From IMG/VR virus record IMGVR_UViG_3300032285_002078, positions 1 through 58,411 of that record: 58,411 nt of DNA; one strand, 5' to 3'. The notes under the pieces are model-generated. The model was not told the DNA's origin. It did no database searches and was given only the letters and a program-made list of their open reading frames with translations. Position numbers and translations under genes: made by a program. Shown in pieces: positions 25,321 to 33,055 of this stretch. Source of the DNA: a virus. Position 1 is the first letter of the stretch, and each line of letters begins with the position of its first letter.

Positions 25321-25995
25321 TTAATACATTGCCATGCCATATGCGGCTGCTAATGCGGCTGCATATCCAAATGTAACTGCACTATTTGGGCCAGCTGGCT
25401 GACTGGTCATTGTTAATGTTGTAAATCTTCCAGATGCAGCAGTTGTTGAACCAATAGCTGTATTATTAATAGTACCAGTTACAGTAGGATTAATAATAAG
25501 AGTTCCTGTACCTACTGGACTAATAGTGATAGTGGCATTGTTGCCGTTCATGTTAACGTTGCCAGTAGTTGTTAGGGTAGTAAAAGTAGCCGGTGCAGGA
25601 GTAATATTACCAATAGTTACATTATTCATAGTTCCTGTGGTCGCCGGAGCAATTGTAATAGTACCTGTTCCTGTTGGGCTTAACGTAACTGTAGCATTTG
25701 CTGAATTTAAATTTACAGTACTGGTTGCAGTTAAGGTTGTAAAAGTTCCTGCTTTAGGAGTACTTGCACCAATAATAACATTATTCAATGCACCAGTTGT
25801 TGCTGGATTAACTGCTAAACTATTTGTTACTGTTAAATCTGCAATTGAACTTCCAGTATTAATATACAATGTATTTGTAACTGCATCAGTAGTTACCGCA
25901 ACACCATTTGTTCCTACAACATTTAAAACATTATTAGATGCATGCAGATTAATTGTGTTTTGACCGCTGACTGTGAGATATGTATAACCGTTCAT
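25321..25995 (-). CDS. Tail fibre-like repeat protein
   Basis: A 224-residue protein, MNGYTYLTVSGQNTINLHAS, with about three and a half copies of the 45-residue repeat (AVNPATTGALNNVIIGASTPK, FTTLTATSTVNLNSAN, and others). The tail AVTFGYAAALAAAYGMAMY differs from the neighbours and could be a trimerisation or attachment tip. It overlaps the upstream gene by four bases (ATGA) and ends 10 bases before the next start, so the three are coupled. The paralogous layout suggests alternating or nested fibre subunits. No enzymatic motif is seen. Confidence 0.72.
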   Translation of the reverse strand: MNGYTYLTVSGQNTINLHASNNVLNVVGTNGVAVTTDAVTNTLYINTGSSIADLTVTNSLAVNPATTGALNNVIIGASTPKAGTFTTLTATSTVNLNSANATVTLSPTGTGTITIAPATTGTMNNVTIGNITPAPATFTTLTTTGNVNMNGNNATITISPVGTGTLIINPTVTGTINNTAIGSTTAASGRFTTLTMTSQPAGPNSAVTFGYAAALAAAYGMAMY

Positions 25996-27182
25996 ACGGC
26001 TGCTCCTAAAAGAATAGCCTGTAATTGGCTGAGTGTTATAAGTTGATTACCTGTTGTACTAGGATTTAAAACTGTTATCGTAGTAAATGTGCCAGACGCT
26101 GGCGTAGTTGCACCAACAGATACATTATTAATAGATCCTAAATTTGTAGGGTTAAAAGAAATAGTACCCGTACCCGTTGGGCTCATAGTAATTGTTTGAT
26201 TGTTGCTAACAAATGATCCTGTTGAATTTACTGTTAATATTGTAGCAATTATAGAATCTGGTGCCGATGCTCCTATACTTACATTATTAATTGTACCGGT
26301 TGTTGCAGGATTAATAGTAACTGTGCCAGTTCCGGTTGGTGCTAATGAAATTTGTTGATTAGTACTAATTGCAGATACTGCACTGGTTGATGTTAATTGT
26401 GTAAATGTTCCATCAGTAGGAGTTGATCCTCCAATATTTACATTATTAAAATTTGATACCGTTATAGTGTTTGCTGTAAAAGAATTAGTAACTGTTAAAT
26501 TAGCAACATTATTCAAACTAAATGTTATTGCACTAGGAGCAGTAGTAATTGTAATTGCACTATCTGTATTTTTAATGTTTAGTTTTGTTAATATAAAATC
26601 AGCAGCTAATGTTGTTTGACCCGGAACTTGAACTAACCCAATATTGCTAATTGCCATAGATCCATTTTCATTGACAGCCATGAATCCGTCAGGAAGATTA
26701 GAATTATTCCAATTTTTAAATACACCCAATTCGCCGCCAGTACTTGAACTTTCGCCATCGATGGTTGGAATATATGTAGGTGTTAGTCTTTCATAGTAGG
26801 TAACTTTAAAAGTTAATTTAACGTGTTCTAACGGGGTAACACCGTCATCTTGATTGAAAGGACTGGCTGTTAATATTACTTTAGATGCGTCAACTGTTGC
26901 GCTGAACTGTACTAAATCTCTACCATTATTATTTCTACTGCTAACCAATACTGATGCCTGTTCGGGTCGAGCAGAAACTTTTACGCTAACATACTCAACA
27001 TCATTTTTTCCGTATTCAGCTACTACTTCGTAAACTGCGCTAGAAAATTCTCCAACAAACCATGTATCTATTACGGTATCCGTTGGAATAGGTATTTCAG
27101 ATCCTTTAACGGACCAGTTTATACCCTTTTTAAGTCTCAGGGTATTTCTTAAGCCTTTAACAAAATAGTCTGCAAAGTTCAT
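25992..27182 (-). CDS. Tail fibre-like protein with N-terminal virion-binding domain
   Basis: A 396-residue protein, start MNFADYFVKGLRNTLRLKKG. The first 170 residues look like a folded domain (IDTWFVGEFSSAVYEVVAEYG, KVSARPEQASVLVSSRNNNG, VKLTFKVTYYERLTPTYIP) that could attach to the virion. The rest is three copies of the 45-residue fibre repeat (INPATTGTINNVSIGASAP). The C terminus STTGNQLITLSQLQAILLG may be a trimerisation segment. It is the first gene of the three-gene fibre unit, with a late box 21 bases before its ATG. Confidence 0.72.
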   Translation of the reverse strand: MNFADYFVKGLRNTLRLKKGINWSVKGSEIPIPTDTVIDTWFVGEFSSAVYEVVAEYGKNDVEYVSVKVSARPEQASVLVSSRNNNGRDLVQFSATVDASKVILTASPFNQDDGVTPLEHVKLTFKVTYYERLTPTYIPTIDGESSSTGGELGVFKNWNNSNLPDGFMAVNENGSMAISNIGLVQVPGQTTLAADFILTKLNIKNTDSAITITTAPSAITFSLNNVANLTVTNSFTANTITVSNFNNVNIGGSTPTDGTFTQLTSTSAVSAISTNQQISLAPTGTGTVTINPATTGTINNVSIGASAPDSIIATILTVNSTGSFVSNNQTITMSPTGTGTISFNPTNLGSINNVSVGATTPASGTFTTITVLNPSTTGNQLITLSQLQAILLGAAV

Positions 27183-27202
27183 ATAGTCTCACTAGTACAA
27201 TG

Positions 27203-27210
27203 TATTTATT
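27203..27210 (-). promoter_or_regulatory. Late promoter box for the three-gene fibre unit
   Basis: Minus-strand AATAAATA, 7 of 8 matches, 20 bases upstream of the ATG at 27182. It lies back-to-back with an early-type promoter for the plus-strand gene. Confidence 0.6.
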
Positions 27211-27224
27211 CATAGTCAAATATA

Positions 27225-27253
27225 TTGCTCACGCTCGCTAAAAATGCTAAATT
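27225..27253 (+). promoter_or_regulatory. Sigma-70-type promoter for the HAD-like gene
   Basis: Plus-strand -35 TTGCTC (27225-27230) and -10 TAAATT (27248-27253) with a 17-base spacer, 21 bases before the ATG, followed by an AGGAG ribosome-binding site. Confidence 0.55.
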
Positions 27254-27274
27254 AATACAAACTAGGAGTCTTAT

Positions 27275-27850
27275 ATGGGTCGTTATTCAGAGTATTTTAA
27301 TGAAATATGGAAATTGCAAGCTAATCGAAAAGTTATTGGAATAACACTATTTGGTGTATTATTTGACAACTCTGTGCCGTTTACACCTGGCAATCAATTA
27401 ACTGTTGCGGATGGTGCTGATAAGGCTATCCAAATACTCACGCAAAAAGGTTATGATTTTGTTATTATTGCAGGACAAGCACCCAGCAGAACTAAAAATT
27501 TAGATCAGCAAGACTTTGAAAATATTCTAAACGGTACCAGAGAAATATTTGAAAGCATGGGTGCAAGAATTAAAAGTGCATATTATTCTCCGGGAACAGA
27601 CAAATCAGATCCGTATGTTAAACCTAATATTGGAATGTTTGAACGGGCACAGTCTGAAGGATTTATTAAATGGGACGGAACTTACTACGTTGGAGCAGAG
27701 TCTAATGATGTTAAGGCTGCGGCAAAAGTTAAATCAATTCCAGTTTTAATTAAATCAGGCAAAGGATCTAAAACAAAAGCGTTTGAATTAACACATCAGG
27801 TTAAGGTACAAGAATTTGATAGCTTATTAGAATTTGCTAACAGCATATAA
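27275..27850 (+). CDS. HAD-fold protein without catalytic aspartates
   Basis: A 191-residue protein with the fold pattern of the HAD (GmhB/HisB-N) phosphatases: strand ITLFGVLFDN where motif I DxDGT should be, then a helix, VIIAGQAPSRT at motif II, KPNIGMFERAQ (K116, motif III) and YYVGAESNDVKAA at motif IV. The nucleophile aspartate and second aspartate of motif I are replaced (LFG), motif II Thr/Ser is Ala66, and the first motif IV Asp is Ala141. No zinc-binding cysteines. The lysine of motif III and the second Asp of motif IV (D145) remain. It is probably non-catalytic; its role is unknown. AGGAG and a sigma-70-type promoter precede the ATG. Confidence 0.78.
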   Translation: MGRYSEYFNEIWKLQANRKVIGITLFGVLFDNSVPFTPGNQLTVADGADKAIQILTQKGYDFVIIAGQAPSRTKNLDQQDFENILNGTREIFESMGARIKSAYYSPGTDKSDPYVKPNIGMFERAQSEGFIKWDGTYYVGAESNDVKAAAKVKSIPVLIKSGKGSKTKAFELTHQVKVQEFDSLLEFANSI

Positions 27851-27880
27851 TAAAAAAGGAGCAGTTGCTCCTTTTTTGTT
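27851..27880. terminator. Bidirectional terminator
   Basis: AAAAAAGGAGCAGTTGCTCCTTTTTT: a perfect hairpin with A/T tracts on both sides, between convergent genes. Confidence 0.92.
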
Positions 27881-27881
27881 G

Positions 27882-28493
27882 TTAAAATTCTCTTGAATTT
27901 AGTATATCATCAGTTCCAGTTTGACCTTTCCAAAATGTATTAAATGCCATTGTTCTACGAATTTCAGCTGTTTTATTAGGTAATACTTGATGTCCAACAT
28001 TTGATAATATAAGAAGTAAGTGATTTTTTAAATTAGTTTCAGGTGTTACCAATTCTTTTATACTTACAGGACGTTGTTTTCTATAAAGATAGCAAGGAAT
28101 TTCTTGAACAGTAGTATTCATTGAAAAGTTTAAATTATCCGGGTTATCGTCCAAATACAATACACCGCTAACAACACTAAATGGATGTACGTGATCCTGA
28201 TGGCTGCCTCCTGCTAGAGTTTTATTAGCCCAAGAATTAGATATTTCTATTTTTTCAAAATGTTCAGCACCGTATGCATTTTTTAAATAATTTCCACATT
28301 CGTTTTCTAAAACATCTTTAATTGTTTTAAATTCTTTTCGATTAAAAAGATGTTGATCAATACTTATATCGTTATACTTATTGCGCTTAAATTCAAGTTT
28401 ATCAAATTCTTCACGCAATAAGTCAAAATTTATCTCGTTACTTAAATCTTTAATTAAAACTAAATTGGTAGACAAATTAAAAAATTCGTTCAT
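27882..28493 (-). CDS. 2-oxoglutarate/Fe(II) oxygenase-like protein
   Basis: A 203-residue double-stranded beta-helix oxygenase, family 2OG-FeII_Oxy_5-like. The iron ligands are in SHQDHVHPFSVVSGVLYLDD (H101 and H103, or H98 and D100), with H168 in SNVGHQV as the distal histidine and R179/R180 as the 2-oxoglutarate contact. Such enzymes hydroxylate proteins, sugars or nucleotides; the substrate is unknown. It overlaps the carbamoyltransferase stop by four bases, so it is coupled to it. A terminator follows. Confidence 0.8.
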   Translation of the reverse strand: MNEFFNLSTNLVLIKDLSNEINFDLLREEFDKLEFKRNKYNDISIDQHLFNRKEFKTIKDVLENECGNYLKNAYGAEHFEKIEISNSWANKTLAGGSHQDHVHPFSVVSGVLYLDDNPDNLNFSMNTTVQEIPCYLYRKQRPVSIKELVTPETNLKNHLLLILSNVGHQVLPNKTAEIRRTMAFNTFWKGQTGTDDILNSREF

Positions 28494-30205
28494 ATTACTT
28501 CTTTAAATGCGTTTTTTGTCACCAGCTTGCCGATTTCTGGAAGCCATAAGTATTGCATTTCTGAACGATCTAGAGTTGACAATGCTTCTTTAACTGTTTC
28601 AACTAACGGATCGCCTGCAAGATTAAAGCTGGTATTAAATAAAATAGGAACATTTTTTAACTTGTTAAACTCACTAATTAGTTCATAATAGTGAGGGTTT
28701 TGTTCAGACGTTACTGTTTGAATTCTACAAGTTCCGTCTACGTGTGTGATTGCAGGAATTGAGGATTGTTTATCTTCTAATACATTCACAGCATACATCA
28801 TAAATGGACTGTCTGTACGTGAACGGAAATCAAACCATTCTGATGCATGTTCTGCCATGACTGTACCTGCAAATGGTCTAAACCACTCGCGATGCTTAAC
28901 TTCATTAACAATATCTTTGCCGTTAACAACTGTTGGGTCAAATAAAATTGAACGATTACCTAATGCACGGGGGCCGGCTTCACTGCGTCCTTGATATAAA
29001 CAAACAATGTTCCCGTCTGCAATTAATTTAGCCACTGTAGCGGCACTGGCGTCAGTTTGTAAAAATCCAGTAAAATCAGCATCAGCATAGTTAGCACTAT
29101 TATCAGGTCCAAGATATAAACTTGTCAGCGGAGTTTTTATTGAATCTTTTGTAATTGTCCTATACACATGCTGGCATACCCCCATTACATTTCCACCGTC
29201 GTGGCTTACTGGTTCGTGATAAAATTCAACATCGGGAAATTCTTTTAAAAATTCATAGTTAGCAACACAGTTAAGTACAAAACCTCCAGCCATTACAATT
29301 TTCTTATTACCAGTTATTTCAATTGCTTTTTTAATTAGTGCAATCACACGTTCTTCAGCAGATTTTTGTACGGCATATGCAAGATCTTTTCTAAAATCAT
29401 CAATAAGATCTGGATCAGTGTGCCATGCAACATCGCCTTCGTGCTCTTTTAATTCTGGATTTAAATCGCAACGAATTACATTGCCAGCGGGAAACTTTGG
29501 TTTAATTAAATTACGGTTACTAAATCTGCCTTCGTGAATCTTAATGTTGTTGTTTGGTTTTCCGTACGGTGCAATACCCATCGTTTTTCCTGCTTCGATG
29601 GCATGAAATCCTAGATATTGTGTCACAGCTTCGTAGGTTTTAGTAATACCGTGGCCGTCTGATACTTCAATTTGGCAATCGTCGTCGAACAATTCAAAAC
29701 TATCAACAAGATTTGTACCGTAGTGTACTAACTGACGTTTAATTTCAGCAGGATACCCAAGACTCCAGATAGACTCTACTTCCCATGTTTCCTGCTTTAA
29801 CTGTTCCAAATCAGGAATGTTAATGCCGCTGCCGGCGCCATCAATCACAATAGCGGTAGCAGAATCAAATCCACTATTATAAAATGCTGTTACAGCATGT
29901 GTCATATGATGATCGTCGCCTAGTTTAATAGTTTCTACCTTATGTCCTGGTTGTTTCTTACGAACCAAACAAGTGTAGGCATCTTCACCAGTCCACGGCA
30001 CTTGCCCAAATGCATTACGTGTTCCGCATAATATAAGAAAATCTATATGATCAGTATATTCAAATGCTTTCTCAATGCCTAGAAATGGGTTACCGTCGTA
30101 TTTCAACCTACTTAATCTGTCTTCTTCAATGTAAAAAATTAATTCACTATCTTTGTATAGGGCTGCTGCGCCGTTATGTCCTACATTAATTCCTAATAAC
30201 CACAT
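28490..30205 (-). CDS. Carbamoyltransferase (NodU/CmcH/TobZ type)
   Basis: A 571-residue enzyme that transfers a carbamoyl group from carbamoyl phosphate to a hydroxyl, commonly on a sugar. The N-terminal Kae1-like domain has LGINVGHNGAAALYKD, the metal-binding DDHHMTHA (H99, H100, H103) and VIDGAGSG. GGFVLNCVAN is near 307-316. The C-terminal domain has GRSEAGPRALGNRSIL (406-421) and REWFRPFAG (439-447), signature of the family. The length agrees with NodU/TobZ. AAGGA precedes the ATG. It follows a GT9-type gene by 11 bases, so a glycan is the likely target. I infer modification of a host or virion glycan. Confidence 0.9.
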   Translation of the reverse strand: MWLLGINVGHNGAAALYKDSELIFYIEEDRLSRLKYDGNPFLGIEKAFEYTDHIDFLILCGTRNAFGQVPWTGEDAYTCLVRKKQPGHKVETIKLGDDHHMTHAVTAFYNSGFDSATAIVIDGAGSGINIPDLEQLKQETWEVESIWSLGYPAEIKRQLVHYGTNLVDSFELFDDDCQIEVSDGHGITKTYEAVTQYLGFHAIEAGKTMGIAPYGKPNNNIKIHEGRFSNRNLIKPKFPAGNVIRCDLNPELKEHEGDVAWHTDPDLIDDFRKDLAYAVQKSAEERVIALIKKAIEITGNKKIVMAGGFVLNCVANYEFLKEFPDVEFYHEPVSHDGGNVMGVCQHVYRTITKDSIKTPLTSLYLGPDNSANYADADFTGFLQTDASAATVAKLIADGNIVCLYQGRSEAGPRALGNRSILFDPTVVNGKDIVNEVKHREWFRPFAGTVMAEHASEWFDFRSRTDSPFMMYAVNVLEDKQSSIPAITHVDGTCRIQTVTSEQNPHYYELISEFNKLKNVPILFNTSFNLAGDPLVETVKEALSTLDRSEMQYLWLPEIGKLVTKNAFKEVI

Positions 30206-30216
30206 GTGATAATCCT

Positions 30217-31143
30217 TTATTTTGTTGTTTTAGTAATATGTGCTTTGATATTAGCAATAATACTTTTAAGCTCGTCTTTGCTAAAATCCATGATTGAATC
30301 ATTTAATCTATCTGCTTCTTCAGCTGCAAATCCTGCAATCCTAATAGGGCTATAATGTCTAACAGTATTTTTCTTTTCAACGATGTTAAAGTGCTCTGGG
30401 TATGTAATATTGATTGGAAATGTACTGCCGCATACAATAGTTCCAGGTTTATTAAATGCATATGCTAAATGTTGTCCTACACTATCGCATCCAATAAAGT
30501 AATCACTAGCTTCTATGATTGCAGCCCATATTCTTAATGGCACTATATTGTCTGGCTGGAAAATGGGTAAATTTACAACATTTAACTTATGTTCTCCCAT
30601 ATACATGATATTATAATCTTTAGATAATTCTGCAACTAATTCCATAAAAGTAGATTGTTCTATACTTCTACTGCTTTGATCGTACACTACTCCGCCGCCG
30701 CCCAACATACTGCTTCTTCCAAACGGTTGAATTACAATAGTTTTTTCTTTTTGATGTTGCTGTTTTACTTGCCCAAGAATTTCCATTGCGGCAATTTCTT
30801 CAGATTTATTTAAAACAACTGTTGGTTGAACATTTGCAGTAGTGCGTTCTCCTAATATTTCCCACCAAAAACTTTGTTGCAAACTACTGCGTTGATTGTA
30901 ATATTCTCTGTCTCTGTAAGGCTCTGGGCTAATACAGATATTGTCTTTGATTAAGTTTTCAAATAATCCTTTGTGGTTAACATCCCATGCATATTGTTGC
31001 AGAGTAGGATGACCCATATAAAATTCCATGCCACCTTCGCAAACGATGCCGCCAAGTTCTCCTCGTTTATGACTTTCTTCCAATGCTGGAATGCTGGCCA
31101 GTACACGGCCTGCGCCACCGTTGATAAAAAATATTTTTTTCAT
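30217..31143 (-). CDS. Glycosyltransferase GT9-like (heptosyltransferase type)
   Basis: A 308-residue GT-B enzyme. FFINGGAGRVLASIPALEE is the N-terminal nucleotide-fold strand and loop, IVIQPFGRSSMLGGGG is the start of the second domain, and DYFIGCDSVGQHLAYAFNKP (residues 214-233) with GTIVCGSTFP is the donor-site motif of ADP-heptose:LPS transferases. The family uses nucleotide-activated sugars; the acceptor is unknown. It starts a late unit (CATAAATA box, AAGGG ribosome-binding site) leading into the carbamoyltransferase and an oxygenase. The order suggests glycan transfer followed by carbamoylation. Confidence 0.8.
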   Translation of the reverse strand: MKKIFFINGGAGRVLASIPALEESHKRGELGGIVCEGGMEFYMGHPTLQQYAWDVNHKGLFENLIKDNICISPEPYRDREYYNQRSSLQQSFWWEILGERTTANVQPTVVLNKSEEIAAMEILGQVKQQHQKEKTIVIQPFGRSSMLGGGGVVYDQSSRSIEQSTFMELVAELSKDYNIMYMGEHKLNVVNLPIFQPDNIVPLRIWAAIIEASDYFIGCDSVGQHLAYAFNKPGTIVCGSTFPINITYPEHFNIVEKKNTVRHYSPIRIAGFAAEEADRLNDSIMDFSKDELKSIIANIKAHITKTTK

Positions 31144-31174
31144 TGTTGCCCTTGATAATGTGCGTATATAACTT

Positions 31175-31182
31175 TATTTATG
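31175..31182 (-). promoter_or_regulatory. Late promoter box for the glycan-modification unit
   Basis: Minus-strand CATAAATA, 7 of 8 matches, 32 bases before the GT9 ATG at 31143. The 223-base divergent spacer otherwise contains the plus-strand promoter and A/T-rich sequence. Confidence 0.6.
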
Positions 31183-31312
31183 ATACACGTTTTATTGTAA
31201 AATATTCTTGGTTATATAGTCAACCAATATGTTACCGTATTCTATGTGAGACGCAAAATCAAAACACTCCATCCTGTATCGCTGTTAGCATACAATATAG
31301 TCATTTTTTCTC

Positions 31313-31340
31313 TTGGGAATCAATTAATAGCATATATAGT
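31313..31340 (+). promoter_or_regulatory. Sigma-70-type promoter for the oxygenase run
   Basis: Plus-strand TTGGGA (31313-31318) and TATAGT (31335-31340) with a 16-base spacer, 26 bases before the ATG; TAGGAA follows as a ribosome-binding site. Confidence 0.5.
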
Positions 31341-31366
31341 GTATAAATCAATTACATAGGAATAAT

Positions 31367-31984
31367 ATGAAAAAAGTAGTTAATGCATTTTCAGTGCCTA
31401 TTTTAGAAGCAATTTTTCCATCTAATTCAGATCAGACTTCTGAATGGATGGATAATATAAATTTTTTGCTTGATAGTATGGACGATAAACGATTGTTAAG
31501 TCACGAGTGGAACAATAATGTTGTTACTGATAATAGGAGTACTATTGGATATAGCTCTTTCAATCATGGTAATTTATTAGACGATCCAACATTTCAAAGT
31601 TTTTTTGAAAATATAACTCCATTAATAACTGAATTTTTAGAAAAACTCGAATACACTGGCAACTGGCGATTTGAAAATGCATGGGTCAATGTATATCCGG
31701 TAGGCGCCTATGTTCCATTGCATAATCATGGAAACATGCATTGGAGCGGAGTTTACTATATTACAGCATTAGAAGGTTGTGGCGATTTAAAACTTATTGA
31801 TCCAAAAGAATACGCATTGAGCAACGAACCAAATGGAACCAAATGGAGAGGCGTTAATAATATGAAGATTGATGCTACTACTGATAAACTAGTAATTTTT
31901 CCTGGCTATTTAAAACACGAAACTGATCCAAACTATTCAATAGGTGATAGGGTAGTCATTAGTTTTAATATCATGTGTGTATAA
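31367..31984 (+). CDS. 2-oxoglutarate/Fe(II) oxygenase-like protein
   Basis: A 205-residue DSBH oxygenase. LHNHGNMHWSGVYYI contains H119 and H121, followed by KLIDPKEY. H184 in FPGYLKHETDPN is the distal iron ligand and R195 in GDRVVISFN is the probable 2-oxoglutarate contact. The layout is that of 2OG-FeII_Oxy_5 proteins, common in aquatic T4-like phages. It is first of three consecutive oxygenase genes and is separated from the next by one base. Substrate unknown. Confidence 0.83.
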   Translation: MKKVVNAFSVPILEAIFPSNSDQTSEWMDNINFLLDSMDDKRLLSHEWNNNVVTDNRSTIGYSSFNHGNLLDDPTFQSFFENITPLITEFLEKLEYTGNWRFENAWVNVYPVGAYVPLHNHGNMHWSGVYYITALEGCGDLKLIDPKEYALSNEPNGTKWRGVNNMKIDATTDKLVIFPGYLKHETDPNYSIGDRVVISFNIMCV

Positions 31985-31985
31985 A

Positions 31986-32564
31986 ATGTTATATAATACA
32001 GAATTCCCATTGCTATTAGAAACAACATACGTTGTTGATTCTGAAACTCAACAACGTATGATTAATACTGTATTATCTCAAAAAGATAATGGAAATTATC
32101 ATGGAGGTTACACTTTTCATGTAAAAGATCAATGCGGTGATTTTAAAAATCTATATAATTATTTTTTAAAATCTACTGAAAGTGTTACTGGACCTTTAAC
32201 ATTAGCTCCTCGTAATAAATCTTGGTGCTGGGCCAATGTATATAATCGAGATAATTTTAAAACTAACTTACATGATCATGTTGCAACTTCTTCAATAAAT
32301 GCAATTTATTATTTAAAAATGCCAGTTGATTTAAAACCAAACGAAGGCGGACTGCGAGTCTTTAACATTAATAACGAATTAATAGAATACTACCCTGACG
32401 AATTTGACTTAATAATCATGCCTAGCAATATTCCTCATGAACCGTTATATCATTCATCGGAAGATTTTAGGATAGCTATAAACATGGAAATATGTACTTT
32501 ATTTCCTATTTCTCAAAATTATACAGAAGATAAAATTTATGCAGCCGCGCAACCAAGATTATGA
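31986..32564 (+). CDS. 2-oxoglutarate/Fe(II) oxygenase-like protein
   Basis: About 192 residues from the ATG at 31986 (a GTG at 31977 could add three). LHDHVATSSINAIYYL holds H96 and H98 of the HxH/D motif. NEGGLRVFNINNELIEYYPDE and MPSNIPHEPLYHSSEDFRIAI give H151 and R162 as the distal ligand and 2-oxoglutarate contact. It is the second of the oxygenase run; its stop lies inside the third gene. The sequence is clearly diverged from the first, so this is not a recent duplication. Confidence 0.78.
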   Translation: MLYNTEFPLLLETTYVVDSETQQRMINTVLSQKDNGNYHGGYTFHVKDQCGDFKNLYNYFLKSTESVTGPLTLAPRNKSWCWANVYNRDNFKTNLHDHVATSSINAIYYLKMPVDLKPNEGGLRVFNINNELIEYYPDEFDLIIMPSNIPHEPLYHSSEDFRIAINMEICTLFPISQNYTEDKIYAAAQPRL

Positions 32565-33054
32565 GCAACTACGAGTATTATCAAAAATAATTATTGATCC
32601 AGAATATTGTGACAAAATTATACATAAGTATGATACTGATCTAGAACGTGTAATACAGCAATCTTTTCGAGATGTTCAAATAAAAAACATTAATATAAAC
32701 GATATTCTAGATTTAAAAAATAATATAATTTCTGCAAACGAAATACACTACAAGTTTGATCTTAATTATGATCAATCAGATTGTTTTTTTGCAAGATACG
32801 ATACTGGTATGCATTATCAATCATTTCATTTAGATTGTATTGCAGGAGAACAACAACGTAAATTATCTTTTAGCTTGTTATTAAATGAAGAATTCACAGG
32901 AGGAGAATTTGAATTGTTAGAAGGAGCTCCTATTCCAACAAAAAAGGGAAAATTATTAGTTTTCCCTTCTTTTTTACCTCATAAAATAACACCAATTACC
33001 AGCCAAACACGATATGTTATATTTGGCTGGTTTTATGGTCCAAATTTTATTTAA
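32539..33054 (+). CDS. Prolyl-hydroxylase-like 2OG-Fe(II) oxygenase
   Basis: A 171-residue protein close to the prolyl 4-hydroxylase (P4Hc) group. SFHLDC holds H97 and D99, H148 in SFLPHKITPI is the third ligand, and R158 in QTRYVIFGWF contacts 2-oxoglutarate. FTGGEFELLEG is the connecting strand typical of the group. It overlaps the previous gene by 26 bases. Unlike the other three it has the HxD motif, so its substrate could be a protein; the neighbouring glycine/cysteine-rich adhesins are possible but unproven targets. Confidence 0.85.
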   Translation: MQPRNQDYEQLRVLSKIIIDPEYCDKIIHKYDTDLERVIQQSFRDVQIKNININDILDLKNNIISANEIHYKFDLNYDQSDCFFARYDTGMHYQSFHLDCIAGEQQRKLSFSLLLNEEFTGGEFELLEGAPIPTKKGKLLVFPSFLPHKITPITSQTRYVIFGWFYGPNFI

Positions 33055-33055
33055 A

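Noticed and set aside
24558-27182. Frameshift hypothesis joining the three fibre repeat genes into one
   Set aside because: Each has its own N-terminal domain and distinct C-terminal tip, and the junctions are normal ATGA or close-coupled starts.
31144-31366. Possible tRNA or small gene in the 223-base divergent spacer
   Set aside because: No cloverleaf with acceptor, D and T arms could be drawn, and the 67-codon frame there has no ribosome-binding site; the space is explained by the two promoters.
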